The position numbers and the translations under genes are program-made. A stretch of 57,168 bases of DNA from an uncultured Acetatifactor sp. (GTDB lineage Bacteria; Bacillota; Clostridia; Lachnospirales; Lachnospiraceae), in contig CAKRUB010000016.1 in assembly GCA_934402375.1 (NCBI GenBank), positions 1 through 57,168 on the forward strand. The letters are read 5' to 3'. Shown here piece by piece: positions 9,099 through 18,422 of the stretch. Position 1 is the stretch's first letter, and every line of letters begins with the position of its first letter. A model generated the notes under the pieces. It worked only from the letters and a program-made list of their open reading frames with translations, was not told the origin of the DNA and searched no databases.

Positions 9099-10619
9099 CT
9101 ACGCTTCGTCATAGCTCCTGAGAAAGAGATCCTTTTCTACTATATAAATATCGTGGGGATCGTCGCAGCGGACAGCGAGGAAATCCCCGGGTCTGCCCAG
9201 CATATACCGATTCTTATCCCATGTCGTGAATACCTTCACGCCCTTTTCCAGCGGCCTGGCATGGATGTGTACCTCGCCGGAGGGAAGACATCCGTGCGCA
9301 TAATCCGTCAGCAGCATATCCTGTCCGTTGATCCGGTTCTTGATGACGGGGACATACTCCGTGCTGTGAATGTATTCGCTTCTGTCATGCGTCTCGTCCA
9401 GAACCGTGTAAGATTTCAGGAACCGCTCCCGACGCTTCGGGTAAACATCCCCCTTCACGCCGATCATGATGTACAGGTCATCCTCGATCGTCATGTCGAT
9501 GTCGCCGTCCAGTGTACGGATGGTGATGGGCGTACCGACCGGCAGCACCTCCGCCGCATGGACATACGCCACGGGAATCTTTTTCTTCACATACTTTTTC
9601 ATCGTGCCGAGATCAGCCGTGTATTCGCCCGCATAGATAATCTCAAAGCTGTCGAAATACTGCGTCATGCGGTTGTTGAAATAGCCCTCCGTGTGCAGCG
9701 TCGGATAATGCTCCTCATACAGCTTCAGGCTGATAAAGCCGCCCGCCTTCTCGTAATGACCGCCGCCCGAGCCGATTCCCTCCGCCAGAAATGCCGCAAG
9801 CTCGCTCGCGTTGACCTCCTTGATACAGCTTCTGACAGAGAACTTATAGCCGTCGTTGACCGTGTTATACACAACGCAGGTCTTGATGGCATCGACCTGT
9901 AACAGGAAATCGCTGATCAGACCGAGGATGTTCGGGTCGCAGGGCTGCGCTTTGATGACTGCAAACTCGTAATCGTCATTATAGCTGTAGCGGATCAGCG
10001 CGATTCCGGCGATCTCCAGCTCCTCCAGCGACAGGTTGGAGTTGCGGAACAGGGTGATCAGGCTCTTATCGAATTTAAGCGCCTCTCGCATATCCATATC
10101 CAGCGGGTTAAACAACTCCGAAAACTGGTTGGTGTCCGTGTACAATCCGTAATACAGCGCCGTTCCGAGAATTTCGTCGCTGTCCACATCAAAGCTTTCT
10201 TCCTTGAGCAGCTTCCAGACCAGTGTGGCGCAGCTTCCCAGATTCGGTGTGATAATGCTCGGCGGAACCGAATCCTTTTCCTGCTGGTGATGGTCGATAA
10301 TGACGACGTGATCCGCCGTGATTCCGGTCACATTTCCGGAGCCATACTGGCAGTCCACAGTGATGAGCAGGCCGTCCACATGAAGGGTCTCTCCTCTCTC
10401 CAGCCCCACATATTCGATTGGCAGATTCAGCTTCTCCACCATCAGCCGCAGGTTTGACTTATGGATTTTGTTGCTTCCGCTGTAGACGAGCCGCACCGTT
10501 TTTCCCCTGCTCTTAAAATAGCAGTACAGACCATACCCGGAGGCGATCGCGTCCGCATCCGGGTTGTCATGGCACTGGATCATTATCGGGTCATACGCTT
10601 CAAGTTCTGACAATCTCAT
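9099..10619 (-). CDS. DHH-family phosphoesterase with a C-terminal extension
   Basis: This 506-residue protein has N-terminal DHH motifs: HDNPDADAIASG (about residues 17-28), VDCQYG (about 89-94) and the signature IDHHQQ (about 107-112). A DHHA1-type substrate domain follows with the GSGGGHYEKAGG motif near 283-294. This is the architecture of NrnA/GdpP-like enzymes that cleave short oligonucleotides, pAp or linear dinucleotides, without GdpP's membrane, PAS and GGDEF parts. About 190 further residues of mixed beta structure (from about 315) are not part of standard NrnA and may confer specificity. It lies 22 bp after the AICAR transformylase gene, so it probably sits on the ZTP-riboswitch transcript. 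The substrate is not determinable from sequence. Confidence 0.85.
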   Translation of the reverse strand: MRLSELEAYDPIMIQCHDNPDADAIASGYGLYCYFKSRGKTVRLVYSGSNKIHKSNLRLMVEKLNLPIEYVGLERGETLHVDGLLITVDCQYGSGNVTGITADHVVIIDHHQQEKDSVPPSIITPNLGSCATLVWKLLKEESFDVDSDEILGTALYYGLYTDTNQFSELFNPLDMDMREALKFDKSLITLFRNSNLSLEELEIAGIALIRYSYNDDYEFAVIKAQPCDPNILGLISDFLLQVDAIKTCVVYNTVNDGYKFSVRSCIKEVNASELAAFLAEGIGSGGGHYEKAGGFISLKLYEEHYPTLHTEGYFNNRMTQYFDSFEIIYAGEYTADLGTMKKYVKKKIPVAYVHAAEVLPVGTPITIRTLDGDIDMTIEDDLYIMIGVKGDVYPKRRERFLKSYTVLDETHDRSEYIHSTEYVPVIKNRINGQDMLLTDYAHGCLPSGEVHIHARPLEKGVKVFTTWDKNRYMLGRPGDFLAVRCDDPHDIYIVEKDLFLRSYDEA

Positions 10620-10641
10620 AGGATTTTCCTCTTCTGAACGA

Positions 10642-11820
10642 TTAATGGTGGAACAGTCTGATTCCGGTGAATGCCATCACCATATTGTACTTGTCACAGC
10701 ACTCGATCACGGCATCATCTCTCACAGAGCCTCCGGGCTGTGCAATGTACTTCACACCGCTCTTATGCGCACGCTCGATATTGTCGGAGAATGGGAAAAA
10801 GGCATCGGAGCCGAGCGTCACATCCTGCATTCCGTCGAGCCATGCCCGCTTCTCCTCCCTTGTAAAGACAGGAGGCTTCACCTTAAATACCTGCTCCCAT
10901 GCGCCGTCCGCCAGAACATCCATATATTCGTCACCGATATAGACGTCAATGGCATTGTCTCTGTTTGCCCTTCCGAGACCGTCTACAAACTGCAAACTCA
11001 TTACCTGCGGTGACTGGCGCAGAAACCAGTTGTCCGCCTTCTGTCCGGCAAGTCTCGTACAATGGATACGGGACTGCTGTCCGGCACCGATACCGATCGC
11101 CTGACCGCCCTTGACATAGCAGACGGAGTTGGACTGTGTGTACTTCAGCGTGATCAGGGATATTTTCATATCGATCAGGGCTTCCGCCGGGATCGTCTTG
11201 TTCACCGTCACAATATTTGACAGAAGGTCGCCGTTGATGTCGAGCTCATTTCTGCCCTGTTCAAACGTAATGCCGAAAACCTGTTTCTTCTCTGTCGGTG
11301 CGGGGACATATGCCGGATCGATCTGGATCACGTTGTAATTTCCGTTCTTCTTGGATTTCAGCAGCTCCAGCGCCTCCTCGGTATAACCGGGCGCGATCAC
11401 GCCGTCCGAAACCTCTCTCTTAATCAGTCTCGCAGTGTCCTTGTCACAGACATCGGACAGCGCAATGAAATCGCCAAAGGAGGACATTCTGTCCGCACCT
11501 CTCGCCCTCGCGTAAGCACAGGCAAGGGGAGACAGCTCGCCAAGGTCATCCACCCAGTAAATCTTCGCCAGCGTCTCATCGAGCGGAAGTCCCACTGCCG
11601 CGCCTGCGGGGGAGACATGCTTGAAGGAAGTCGCCGCGGGAAGCCCTGTCGCTTCCTTCAGCTCCTTTACCAGCTGCCAGCCGTTGAAGGCGTCAAGGAA
11701 ATTAATGTAGCCGGGTCTTCCGTTCAGCACTGTCACCGGAAGTTCGCTGCCGTCCTCCATATAGATCCTCGAGGGCTTCTGATTAGGATTACATCCGTAT
11801 TTCAATTCAAATTCTTTCAT
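10642..11820 (-). CDS. purH: Stand-alone AICAR transformylase (PurH formyltransferase half)
   Basis: This 392-residue enzyme corresponds only to the transformylase part of bifunctional PurH. It converts AICAR (ZMP) plus 10-formyl-THF to FAICAR. It begins MKEFELKYGCNPNQKPS and carries the LPAATSFKHVSPAGAAVG block with the catalytic Lys-His pair, the IGAGQQSRIHCTRLAG motif and the terminal GGSVRDDAVIECCDKY motif. The N-terminal IMP cyclohydrolase domain is absent; that step is supplied by the gene immediately upstream (25-bp gap). The ATG has GAAGGAGA upstream. A ZTP riboswitch heads the operon, matching accumulation of this enzyme's own substrate as the signal for formyl-THF shortage. Confidence 0.95.
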   Translation of the reverse strand: MKEFELKYGCNPNQKPSRIYMEDGSELPVTVLNGRPGYINFLDAFNGWQLVKELKEATGLPAATSFKHVSPAGAAVGLPLDETLAKIYWVDDLGELSPLACAYARARGADRMSSFGDFIALSDVCDKDTARLIKREVSDGVIAPGYTEEALELLKSKKNGNYNVIQIDPAYVPAPTEKKQVFGITFEQGRNELDINGDLLSNIVTVNKTIPAEALIDMKISLITLKYTQSNSVCYVKGGQAIGIGAGQQSRIHCTRLAGQKADNWFLRQSPQVMSLQFVDGLGRANRDNAIDVYIGDEYMDVLADGAWEQVFKVKPPVFTREEKRAWLDGMQDVTLGSDAFFPFSDNIERAHKSGVKYIAQPGGSVRDDAVIECCDKYNMVMAFTGIRLFHH

Positions 11821-11845
11821 CCGTTCCGTCTCCTTCTGTTGGAAT

Positions 11846-12553
11846 TTATTTATTTTTATTCACGATTCTTGTCTCATAGCTTCCGTCTTCGACATTGATA
11901 TACCGTACAAACAGGGAAACCTTGTTATCCGCGTTCAGGCTGTTCCAGACCATGTCGGTAAAGCTGTCGATGTCGCCGGAAATTTCAACGCGCTTCGGCT
12001 CACCCTCGAAGCTCGGCAGCGGATTTCCGTCGTGCATGTAGGTGTGGATGAACCTTCCCTCGCCCGCTGCCGGATTCTGGTAGGCAAAGGTATTGCGGAT
12101 ACAGCAGGACGGATCGCCGTTATTGCTCTTAAGGATGGACATTGCGTAGTTATAGCTGCCGCCCTCGATGTGCATGATGCCTGAAATCCTTGGCGTGTAG
12201 TTCGGTGCATCCGGCTCGAACTCACGACATCTCAGGGATTGCTCAAAGGTAAGCTGCTTATCCATTCCGTCATAGATCGTGTCCGTCTGGTCGCCGTTCG
12301 TCACAATTGTCTTATTCCCCAGCACACGCACCGGCGCATAGATGATCAGGCTGGGATCCTCCAGCTTCGAGGGATCGAATGCCTGTGTGCGGATTCCCTC
12401 TCCCTCTGTCACAAAGACACGGTTGCGGCTGTTGGAGCTTCTGCCCATGATAAAATATGCCGTAACCGCAAATTTTGCGTCTGCCGACCGTCCGATGACG
12501 ATTCCTCTTCCGGGGTACTCGTTGTTCTTCAGTTCCTGATCCAGTTTCAACAT
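11846..12553 (-). CDS. purO: PurO-type IMP cyclohydrolase
   Basis: This 235-residue protein has the features of the archaeal-type IMP cyclohydrolase family (IMP_cyclohyd). These include a YPGRGIVIGRSADAKFAVTAYF start (about residues 13-34), GRSSNSRNR, a YAPVRVL segment, and ISGIMHI. It closes the ring of FAICAR to IMP, the last step of purine synthesis, which bifunctional PurH normally carries as a fused domain. It is the first gene after the ZTP riboswitch and is followed by the stand-alone transformylase, so the two genes reconstitute PurH. The ATG has AAGGAGG upstream. The family assignment is from memory of Clostridia homologues; the context supports it strongly. Confidence 0.88.
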   Translation of the reverse strand: MLKLDQELKNNEYPGRGIVIGRSADAKFAVTAYFIMGRSSNSRNRVFVTEGEGIRTQAFDPSKLEDPSLIIYAPVRVLGNKTIVTNGDQTDTIYDGMDKQLTFEQSLRCREFEPDAPNYTPRISGIMHIEGGSYNYAMSILKSNNGDPSCCIRNTFAYQNPAAGEGRFIHTYMHDGNPLPSFEGEPKRVEISGDIDSFTDMVWNSLNADNKVSLFVRYINVEDGSYETRIVNKNK

Positions 12554-12570
12554 AGAAAAACCTCCTTAAA

Positions 12571-12680
12571 AGATAAAACCACCTGAGCATCACAATAACA
12601 GGTGGTGCCCAGGCGGTCGGCTTTTGCATTTACTGCACTCCCCATGGGTACTCCCATTTCCGCCAGTCATGCAGCTACTA
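12571..12680 (-). promoter_or_regulatory. ZTP (pfl) riboswitch with terminator expression platform
   Basis: The minus-strand leader contains the conserved pfl core. It has a P1 arm GCTGCA, then TGACTGGCG, a small hairpin (TGGGAGTACCCA), GGGGAG and the P1 return TGCAG. After a short linker comes the invariant CCGCCTGGGCA. Immediately after, ACCACCTG (12599-12606) pairs with CAGGTGGT (12578-12585), followed by a T-rich run: an intrinsic terminator whose 5' arm directly abuts the aptamer's 3' element. The published logic is that ZTP or ZMP binding stabilises the aptamer and blocks the terminator. It controls the purO-purH genes that consume ZMP. A promoter ends about 6 bp upstream, so the transcript starts at the aptamer. 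Confidence 0.93.
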
Positions 12681-12683
12681 TCT

Positions 12684-15299
12684 TCATCTTACACATTCCT
12701 CCCGCGAAATGCAAGCTCTTTCGCAGTATTTCGCCTCAAAATCCTCACATTTCATCGGACGGTCAAAATAATATCCCTGAATATACTTCACTTTCATATT
12801 TCGTACAACCTGATACTGCGCTTCCGTCTCGATTCCCTCCACGCAGATATTGACGCCGAGCGTCTCCGCAAGCTCTGCCACCATCTTGACGAAGGACTGC
12901 GAATACGCATCATCCGCAAGCTCCTTGACAAAGCTCTGGTCGACCTTGATCATGTCGAACGGAATCTCTCTGATATGGTTCAGCGAGGAGTAACCGGTTC
13001 CGAAATCGTCCAACGCGATCTTGACACCGAGCGCCTTGATGCTGTCGAGTATCTTCTTCATTCTCTCCATATCGTTGATCGCAAGACTCTCCGTCACCTC
13101 AAGCGTCAGGTATCTCGGCTCGATTCCGGTCTCTTTGATCACCTTCTCTACAACCTCAACCACATCCGCCTGCAACAGCTGAACCACAGACAGGTTGACA
13201 TTCACCTTGTATGGATAGCCGGCATCATTCCATTTCCGGCAGCACGCACAGGCTTCCTTGAGAACATAATTGCCAATCGGATTAATCAGCCCGAGATACT
13301 CTGCCAGCGGAATAAATTCTGCGGGCGGAATAAAGCCGAGCTTTGCGCTGTTCCAGCGGATCAGAGCCTCTGCCCCCGCACACGCCACGCCGTCCTGCAC
13401 ATCAATGATCGGCTGATAATAAACCTCAAATTCCTTATAGCCGTCCACTGTGGCGTCACGCATATTCTTTTCCATGTCGAGTCGTCTGCCCGACGCGGAA
13501 TTAATGCCCTCGTTATATCTCGCCACGCGGTTCTTGCCACTCTTCTTCGCCTCGTACATGGCAATGTCAGCCTTCTTGATCAGATCGGCGACGGAATCGC
13601 CGAAGTCAGGGAAGGTGACAATCCCCATACTCATCGTGCAATAATAATCCGTGTCCTTTAAGAACCATGGCTTCGCAAATATCTGGCGGATGTCCTCCTC
13701 AATCCTGTCAAAGCGTCTGTACTGCTCCGGCGGAATGACAATGACGAACTCATCCCCGCCCATGCGGTAGCAGTTGTTCTGTATTCCCTCGATTCTCTGC
13801 AGGGAATGCGAGATTGCCTTCAACAGGACATCGCCGTACTGATGGCCGAGTCCGTCGTTGATATGCTTGAAGTCGTCCAGATCCAGATAGCACAGCGCGC
13901 CGACCTCATTCGTCTTTTTCGCCTGATCGATCTGCCTTGCAAGGTCGCGCTCACAGCACATTCTGTTGTACAATCCGGTCAGGAAGTCCGTGTATGCCTG
14001 CTGCTCAATCTTCCGCTGATAGAGCTTTTTATCCGTAATATCATAGAGCGAATAGATGACAGCCTCCCTGCCGTCTACCCACGAAATCTCCTTGAAGGTC
14101 AGATCATACCATCTCTCGCGCTCCAGATGATAGATTTCATACAGTCCGCTGTCATTGCCGGAGCTGACCCCTCTCTGGAGCAGACCGGCAAACTTGTTCT
14201 CCTTCAGTTCCTTCGCGAAGGTATTCTGCAGCTTCCGGTTCGCAAACAGCCGGTCTCCGGTATTCTTATCCGTCACATAGATGGCGCATCCGACATTGTC
14301 CAGTATCGTCTCCAGCGCCTCGTAGGAGCTTGTCAGCGAATTTTTCTGGATTCTTCTCGTCAGAATACTCTGTAATATCTTGACTGCATCCGCCGTAAAC
14401 TTTATTTCCTGCATATTCCATGTCATACGCTGCCTGCTGTGGTTCAGTGCCAGCACCATGGAACCCTTGTTGTCCTTGCTGATGATCGGAAAGATCATGA
14501 CCGCGCAAAGTCCGAGCGCCCCGATCTCTTCCCTGAGCTCTCCCTCCAGTCCGTCCGAGGAGAGAACCAGCGGCTTATCCGTGCGGAGAAACTTCGGGAT
14601 CGGAAGATTGCTTGTCTTATCATAAATGGAAACAACTCCGTGCGCACACCACTCACAGAGCACATCCATGCTCTCGCCGTCCTTATGAAGCTGAAAAATC
14701 TGAGCGGAATCCACCTGCAGCTGCTTCCCGAGAATGCCGAGCCATCTGTCCATGACTACTTCAATCCGGTCCTCACTGTCCAGCTGCTGCACAATCTCCG
14801 TCGTCGCCTCAATCGTGTGTAAATTCCTGCTCATCTCGCGCTCCGCGTATCGGCTCCGGCGGCTCTCAAGCTCCGCGCTGAAGCAGGACATTTTATTTGT
14901 AAAAAGCGTGCTGCTCGCATCTCTCAGCAGATCCAGCACGTCAAGGAAGGTCTGTTCATCCCTTCCGTCCTCCGCAAAGCTGAACACGACCCAGCATACG
15001 ACCGTATGGGAATCTACCCTCACCGCACTTGCCGCAATGCGGTCGCCTTCCTCCAGCTCCTCTATCGCCTGATCCTCAAGGGAGCCTTCCTCGACCCTGT
15101 CGATCGCATTCTTCACCTGTGCAAGAGTCGCATAGGTCTTTGCCTTCTCCCGCTTGTCCTCCGAACCGGAAAGGCTGGTAATCTGCTGCCCCATACAGTC
15201 CAGACAATAAGCACAGATGCCGGTCGCGCGACAAAACTCCTCCTGTAAACGCTGCAATTCATCCCTGTCTATTAATTCTAATGCCACATTTGTTTGCAC
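12684..15299 (-). CDS. Cyclic-di-GMP enzyme: PocR-like/GAF/PAS sensor, GGDEF and EAL domains
   Basis: This 871-residue cytoplasmic protein has no evident membrane segment. The N-terminus (about 10-150), with cysteines around 23-35, resembles a PocR-type sensory domain. A GAF-like region follows (about 165-315), then a PAS domain (about 325-425). The GGDEF domain has intact YRMGGDEF (514-518). The EAL domain (EALIRW at 644-646) keeps NVNLS, LEVTES, LDDFGTGYSS, KVDQSF and EGIET, the metal and catalytic residues. Both cyclase and phosphodiesterase halves therefore look competent, and net direction cannot be told. It starts with GTG at 15299 behind GGAGG and has its own promoter. The purine-operon promoter is buried in its 3' end. 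Confidence 0.95.
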   Translation of the reverse strand: MQTNVALELIDRDELQRLQEEFCRATGICAYCLDCMGQQITSLSGSEDKREKAKTYATLAQVKNAIDRVEEGSLEDQAIEELEEGDRIAASAVRVDSHTVVCWVVFSFAEDGRDEQTFLDVLDLLRDASSTLFTNKMSCFSAELESRRSRYAEREMSRNLHTIEATTEIVQQLDSEDRIEVVMDRWLGILGKQLQVDSAQIFQLHKDGESMDVLCEWCAHGVVSIYDKTSNLPIPKFLRTDKPLVLSSDGLEGELREEIGALGLCAVMIFPIISKDNKGSMVLALNHSRQRMTWNMQEIKFTADAVKILQSILTRRIQKNSLTSSYEALETILDNVGCAIYVTDKNTGDRLFANRKLQNTFAKELKENKFAGLLQRGVSSGNDSGLYEIYHLERERWYDLTFKEISWVDGREAVIYSLYDITDKKLYQRKIEQQAYTDFLTGLYNRMCCERDLARQIDQAKKTNEVGALCYLDLDDFKHINDGLGHQYGDVLLKAISHSLQRIEGIQNNCYRMGGDEFVIVIPPEQYRRFDRIEEDIRQIFAKPWFLKDTDYYCTMSMGIVTFPDFGDSVADLIKKADIAMYEAKKSGKNRVARYNEGINSASGRRLDMEKNMRDATVDGYKEFEVYYQPIIDVQDGVACAGAEALIRWNSAKLGFIPPAEFIPLAEYLGLINPIGNYVLKEACACCRKWNDAGYPYKVNVNLSVVQLLQADVVEVVEKVIKETGIEPRYLTLEVTESLAINDMERMKKILDSIKALGVKIALDDFGTGYSSLNHIREIPFDMIKVDQSFVKELADDAYSQSFVKMVAELAETLGVNICVEGIETEAQYQVVRNMKVKYIQGYYFDRPMKCEDFEAKYCERACISREECVR
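12686..12714 (-). promoter_or_regulatory. Promoter of the ZTP-riboswitch purine operon
   Basis: Minus-strand TTGCAT (12709-12714) and TAAGAT (12686-12691) are 17 bp apart. They lie within the last codons of the GGDEF-EAL gene and place the start site at the first base of the aptamer. Confidence 0.6.
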
Positions 15300-15347
15300 G
15301 GCATACCTCCACTCATTACATCATTCCCCCTATAAAATAATATTTAT

Positions 15348-15376
15348 ATTGTACCATATTTTCATTTGGTACACAA
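15348..15376 (-). promoter_or_regulatory. Promoter of the GGDEF-EAL gene
   Basis: Minus-strand TTGTGT (15371-15376) and TACAAT (15348-15353) have 17-bp spacing, about 48 bp upstream of the GTG start. Confidence 0.55.
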
Positions 15377-15385
15377 CTCCCCACC

Positions 15386-15425
15386 AAAAAAGAAGACGCC
15401 CATTCCTCCCGGAACAGACGTCTTC
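15386..15425 (-). terminator. Intrinsic terminator after guaB
   Basis: GAAGACG and CGTCTTC form a perfect 7-bp stem on the minus strand, followed by a run of six T. Confidence 0.85.
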
Positions 15426-15431
15426 CGCCTT

Positions 15432-16947
<1,516 letters not shown>

Positions 16948-16964
16948 TCGGAAAATTCCGTTTG

Positions 16965-17465
16965 TCAGTCGCTGAACACCTTTCTCGGGGCAACATTCTT
17001 CATGACCTTGATCAACTCGGGGCTGGGACTTAAGATCAGCTTTTCGCCTCCCTCATAGTACAGGACATAGCGCAGATCGGGCTGCTCTTCATAGCCGATG
17101 CTGTAATCCTTGTCCTTCGTCTGACGGTTCCTGAAATTGTCCAGATGATAGCTCTTGATCGGTGCGAGGATTTCCATTCTGTCGAGCTGGTATACCGCCA
17201 CTCTCTTTCTCTTCGTCTTCGCCATGACTTTGTCGATCGTCAGCTCCTTGTCCAGATACAGATACTCATACTCCAGATCCGTGTACATGCCGACAAAATA
17301 CGCTCCCACACCGGCGGCGATCGCAAGCAGCAGGATGATAATATTCATCGTCAGAAGCATCAGTACCGCCAGCACCACAGCCAGCATAATCAGCACATAT
17401 TTAAAAAACTTTCCCAGCATGGGTGTCTTCGCCTTTACAAGGCATTCTACATAAGCGTCACTCAT
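16965..17465 (-). CDS. DUF6106-like membrane protein
   Basis: This 166-residue protein starts at the ATG at 17465, with TTTGGAGGAAAAA immediately upstream. A TTG four codons earlier overlaps this ribosome site and is rejected. Two adjacent hydrophobic segments span about residues 22-60. A basic KTKRKRVAVYQLDRMEILAP region and an SPSPELIKVMKN tail follow, similar in layout to membrane-anchored PH-like domains. From memory it resembles DUF6106 proteins of Lachnospiraceae, of unknown function. It has its own promoter, divergent from the 17676 gene. Confidence 0.75.
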   Translation of the reverse strand: MSDAYVECLVKAKTPMLGKFFKYVLIMLAVVLAVLMLLTMNIIILLLAIAAGVGAYFVGMYTDLEYEYLYLDKELTIDKVMAKTKRKRVAVYQLDRMEILAPIKSYHLDNFRNRQTKDKDYSIGYEEQPDLRYVLYYEGGEKLILSPSPELIKVMKNVAPRKVFSD

Positions 17466-17514
17466 TTTTTCCTCCAAATATTCCGGCTTCCCGGATGATG
17501 AAATACATATAGTT

Positions 17515-17543
17515 ATGATAGCTCAAGTTCCTGTAAGTTGCAA
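17515..17543 (-). promoter_or_regulatory. Promoter of the DUF6106-like gene
   Basis: Minus-strand TTGCAA (17538-17543) and TATCAT (17515-17520) have 17-bp spacing, 50 bp before the ATG. Confidence 0.5.
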
Positions 17544-17605
17544 GCGTACTTTCCCGATTACGACCTTTTTTATCCTTTTTTTAGATTCTTGTTATCGCTG
17601 TTTCA

Positions 17606-17634
17606 TTGACATTGTTTTTTACTGCTCGTATGAT
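17606..17634 (+). promoter_or_regulatory. Strong sigma-A-like promoter for the 17676 gene
   Basis: A consensus TTGACA (17606-17611) and TATGAT (17629-17634) are 17 bp apart, with the ATG 42 bp downstream. Confidence 0.75.
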
Positions 17635-17675
17635 AAACATATATTTATTAACAAAACGAAAGAAGGTTTTCTATC

Positions 17676-18422
17676 ATGCCGGTAATGGATGAATTCAAAG
17701 AAGAACGGGCTGCCATGAAAAACGGCACCCCGAAAGAAAAACTCGCCTATTTTTTTGACTATTATAAATGGTACGTCATCATCGGCGTCATCGCGGTGAT
17801 TTTCGTTGTCACCCTCATTCATCAGGTGGCTACCCGCAAGGATACCGCCTTTTACGCCCTGATGCTCAACGTCTCCGCCTACAATTACATGGACGCCTCC
17901 GAAAACACTGCTGCCTTCGCGGAATACGCCGGAATCGACACAAAGGAATATGATGTGCAGTACGATACCACCGTACAGATCGGCACGGAAGCCGGCGACG
18001 ACTACAACTCCAGTCAGAAGCTCATGGTCTATATCGCTGCCGGTGAGCTGGATGTCATGGTCTCCGACGCCGACTCCCTTGCACATTACGCCTACTTAGG
18101 CGATTTCTATGATCTGCGCGACTTTCTCTCCGCTGAGCAGCTGGAAAAGTACGCGGATTCCTTCTATTATATCGACGGTGCCGTAAAAGACGAAATACAG
18201 TCTGCAAGTGAGAACGGTGATCTCGATTATCAGCCTGTATATGGTGACCCGCATCATCCCGAGGACATGACAGATCCGATTCCGACCGGACTGTTCCTCG
18301 GAGAGAACTGTTCCCTCCTCAAGGACTATTACTTCCGCGGGGAAGACCCGTCCGTCAGCGTATTTATCAACACGACGCGCCCTGAGATGACTTCTAAATT
18401 TATTGATTTTCTGATGCAGTAA
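17676..18422 (+). CDS. Single-pass membrane protein with an extracytoplasmic domain, unknown
   Basis: This 248-residue protein has a basic cytoplasmic N-terminus (KEKLAYFFDYYKW), one membrane segment at about residues 35-53 and a roughly 190-residue exterior domain rich in Asp and Tyr. The exterior part (AAGELDVMVSDADSLAHYAYLGDFYDLRDFLS) resembles lobes of solute-binding or sensor proteins, but I cannot assign a family. The first ATG, after AGAAGG, is chosen over one three codons later. The promoter is near consensus, so expression is probably substantial. Its 3' end overlaps the convergent gatB gene by 23 bp, with no separate terminator. Confidence 0.8.
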   Translation: MPVMDEFKEERAAMKNGTPKEKLAYFFDYYKWYVIIGVIAVIFVVTLIHQVATRKDTAFYALMLNVSAYNYMDASENTAAFAEYAGIDTKEYDVQYDTTVQIGTEAGDDYNSSQKLMVYIAAGELDVMVSDADSLAHYAYLGDFYDLRDFLSAEQLEKYADSFYYIDGAVKDEIQSASENGDLDYQPVYGDPHHPEDMTDPIPTGLFLGENCSLLKDYYFRGEDPSVSVFINTTRPEMTSKFIDFLMQ

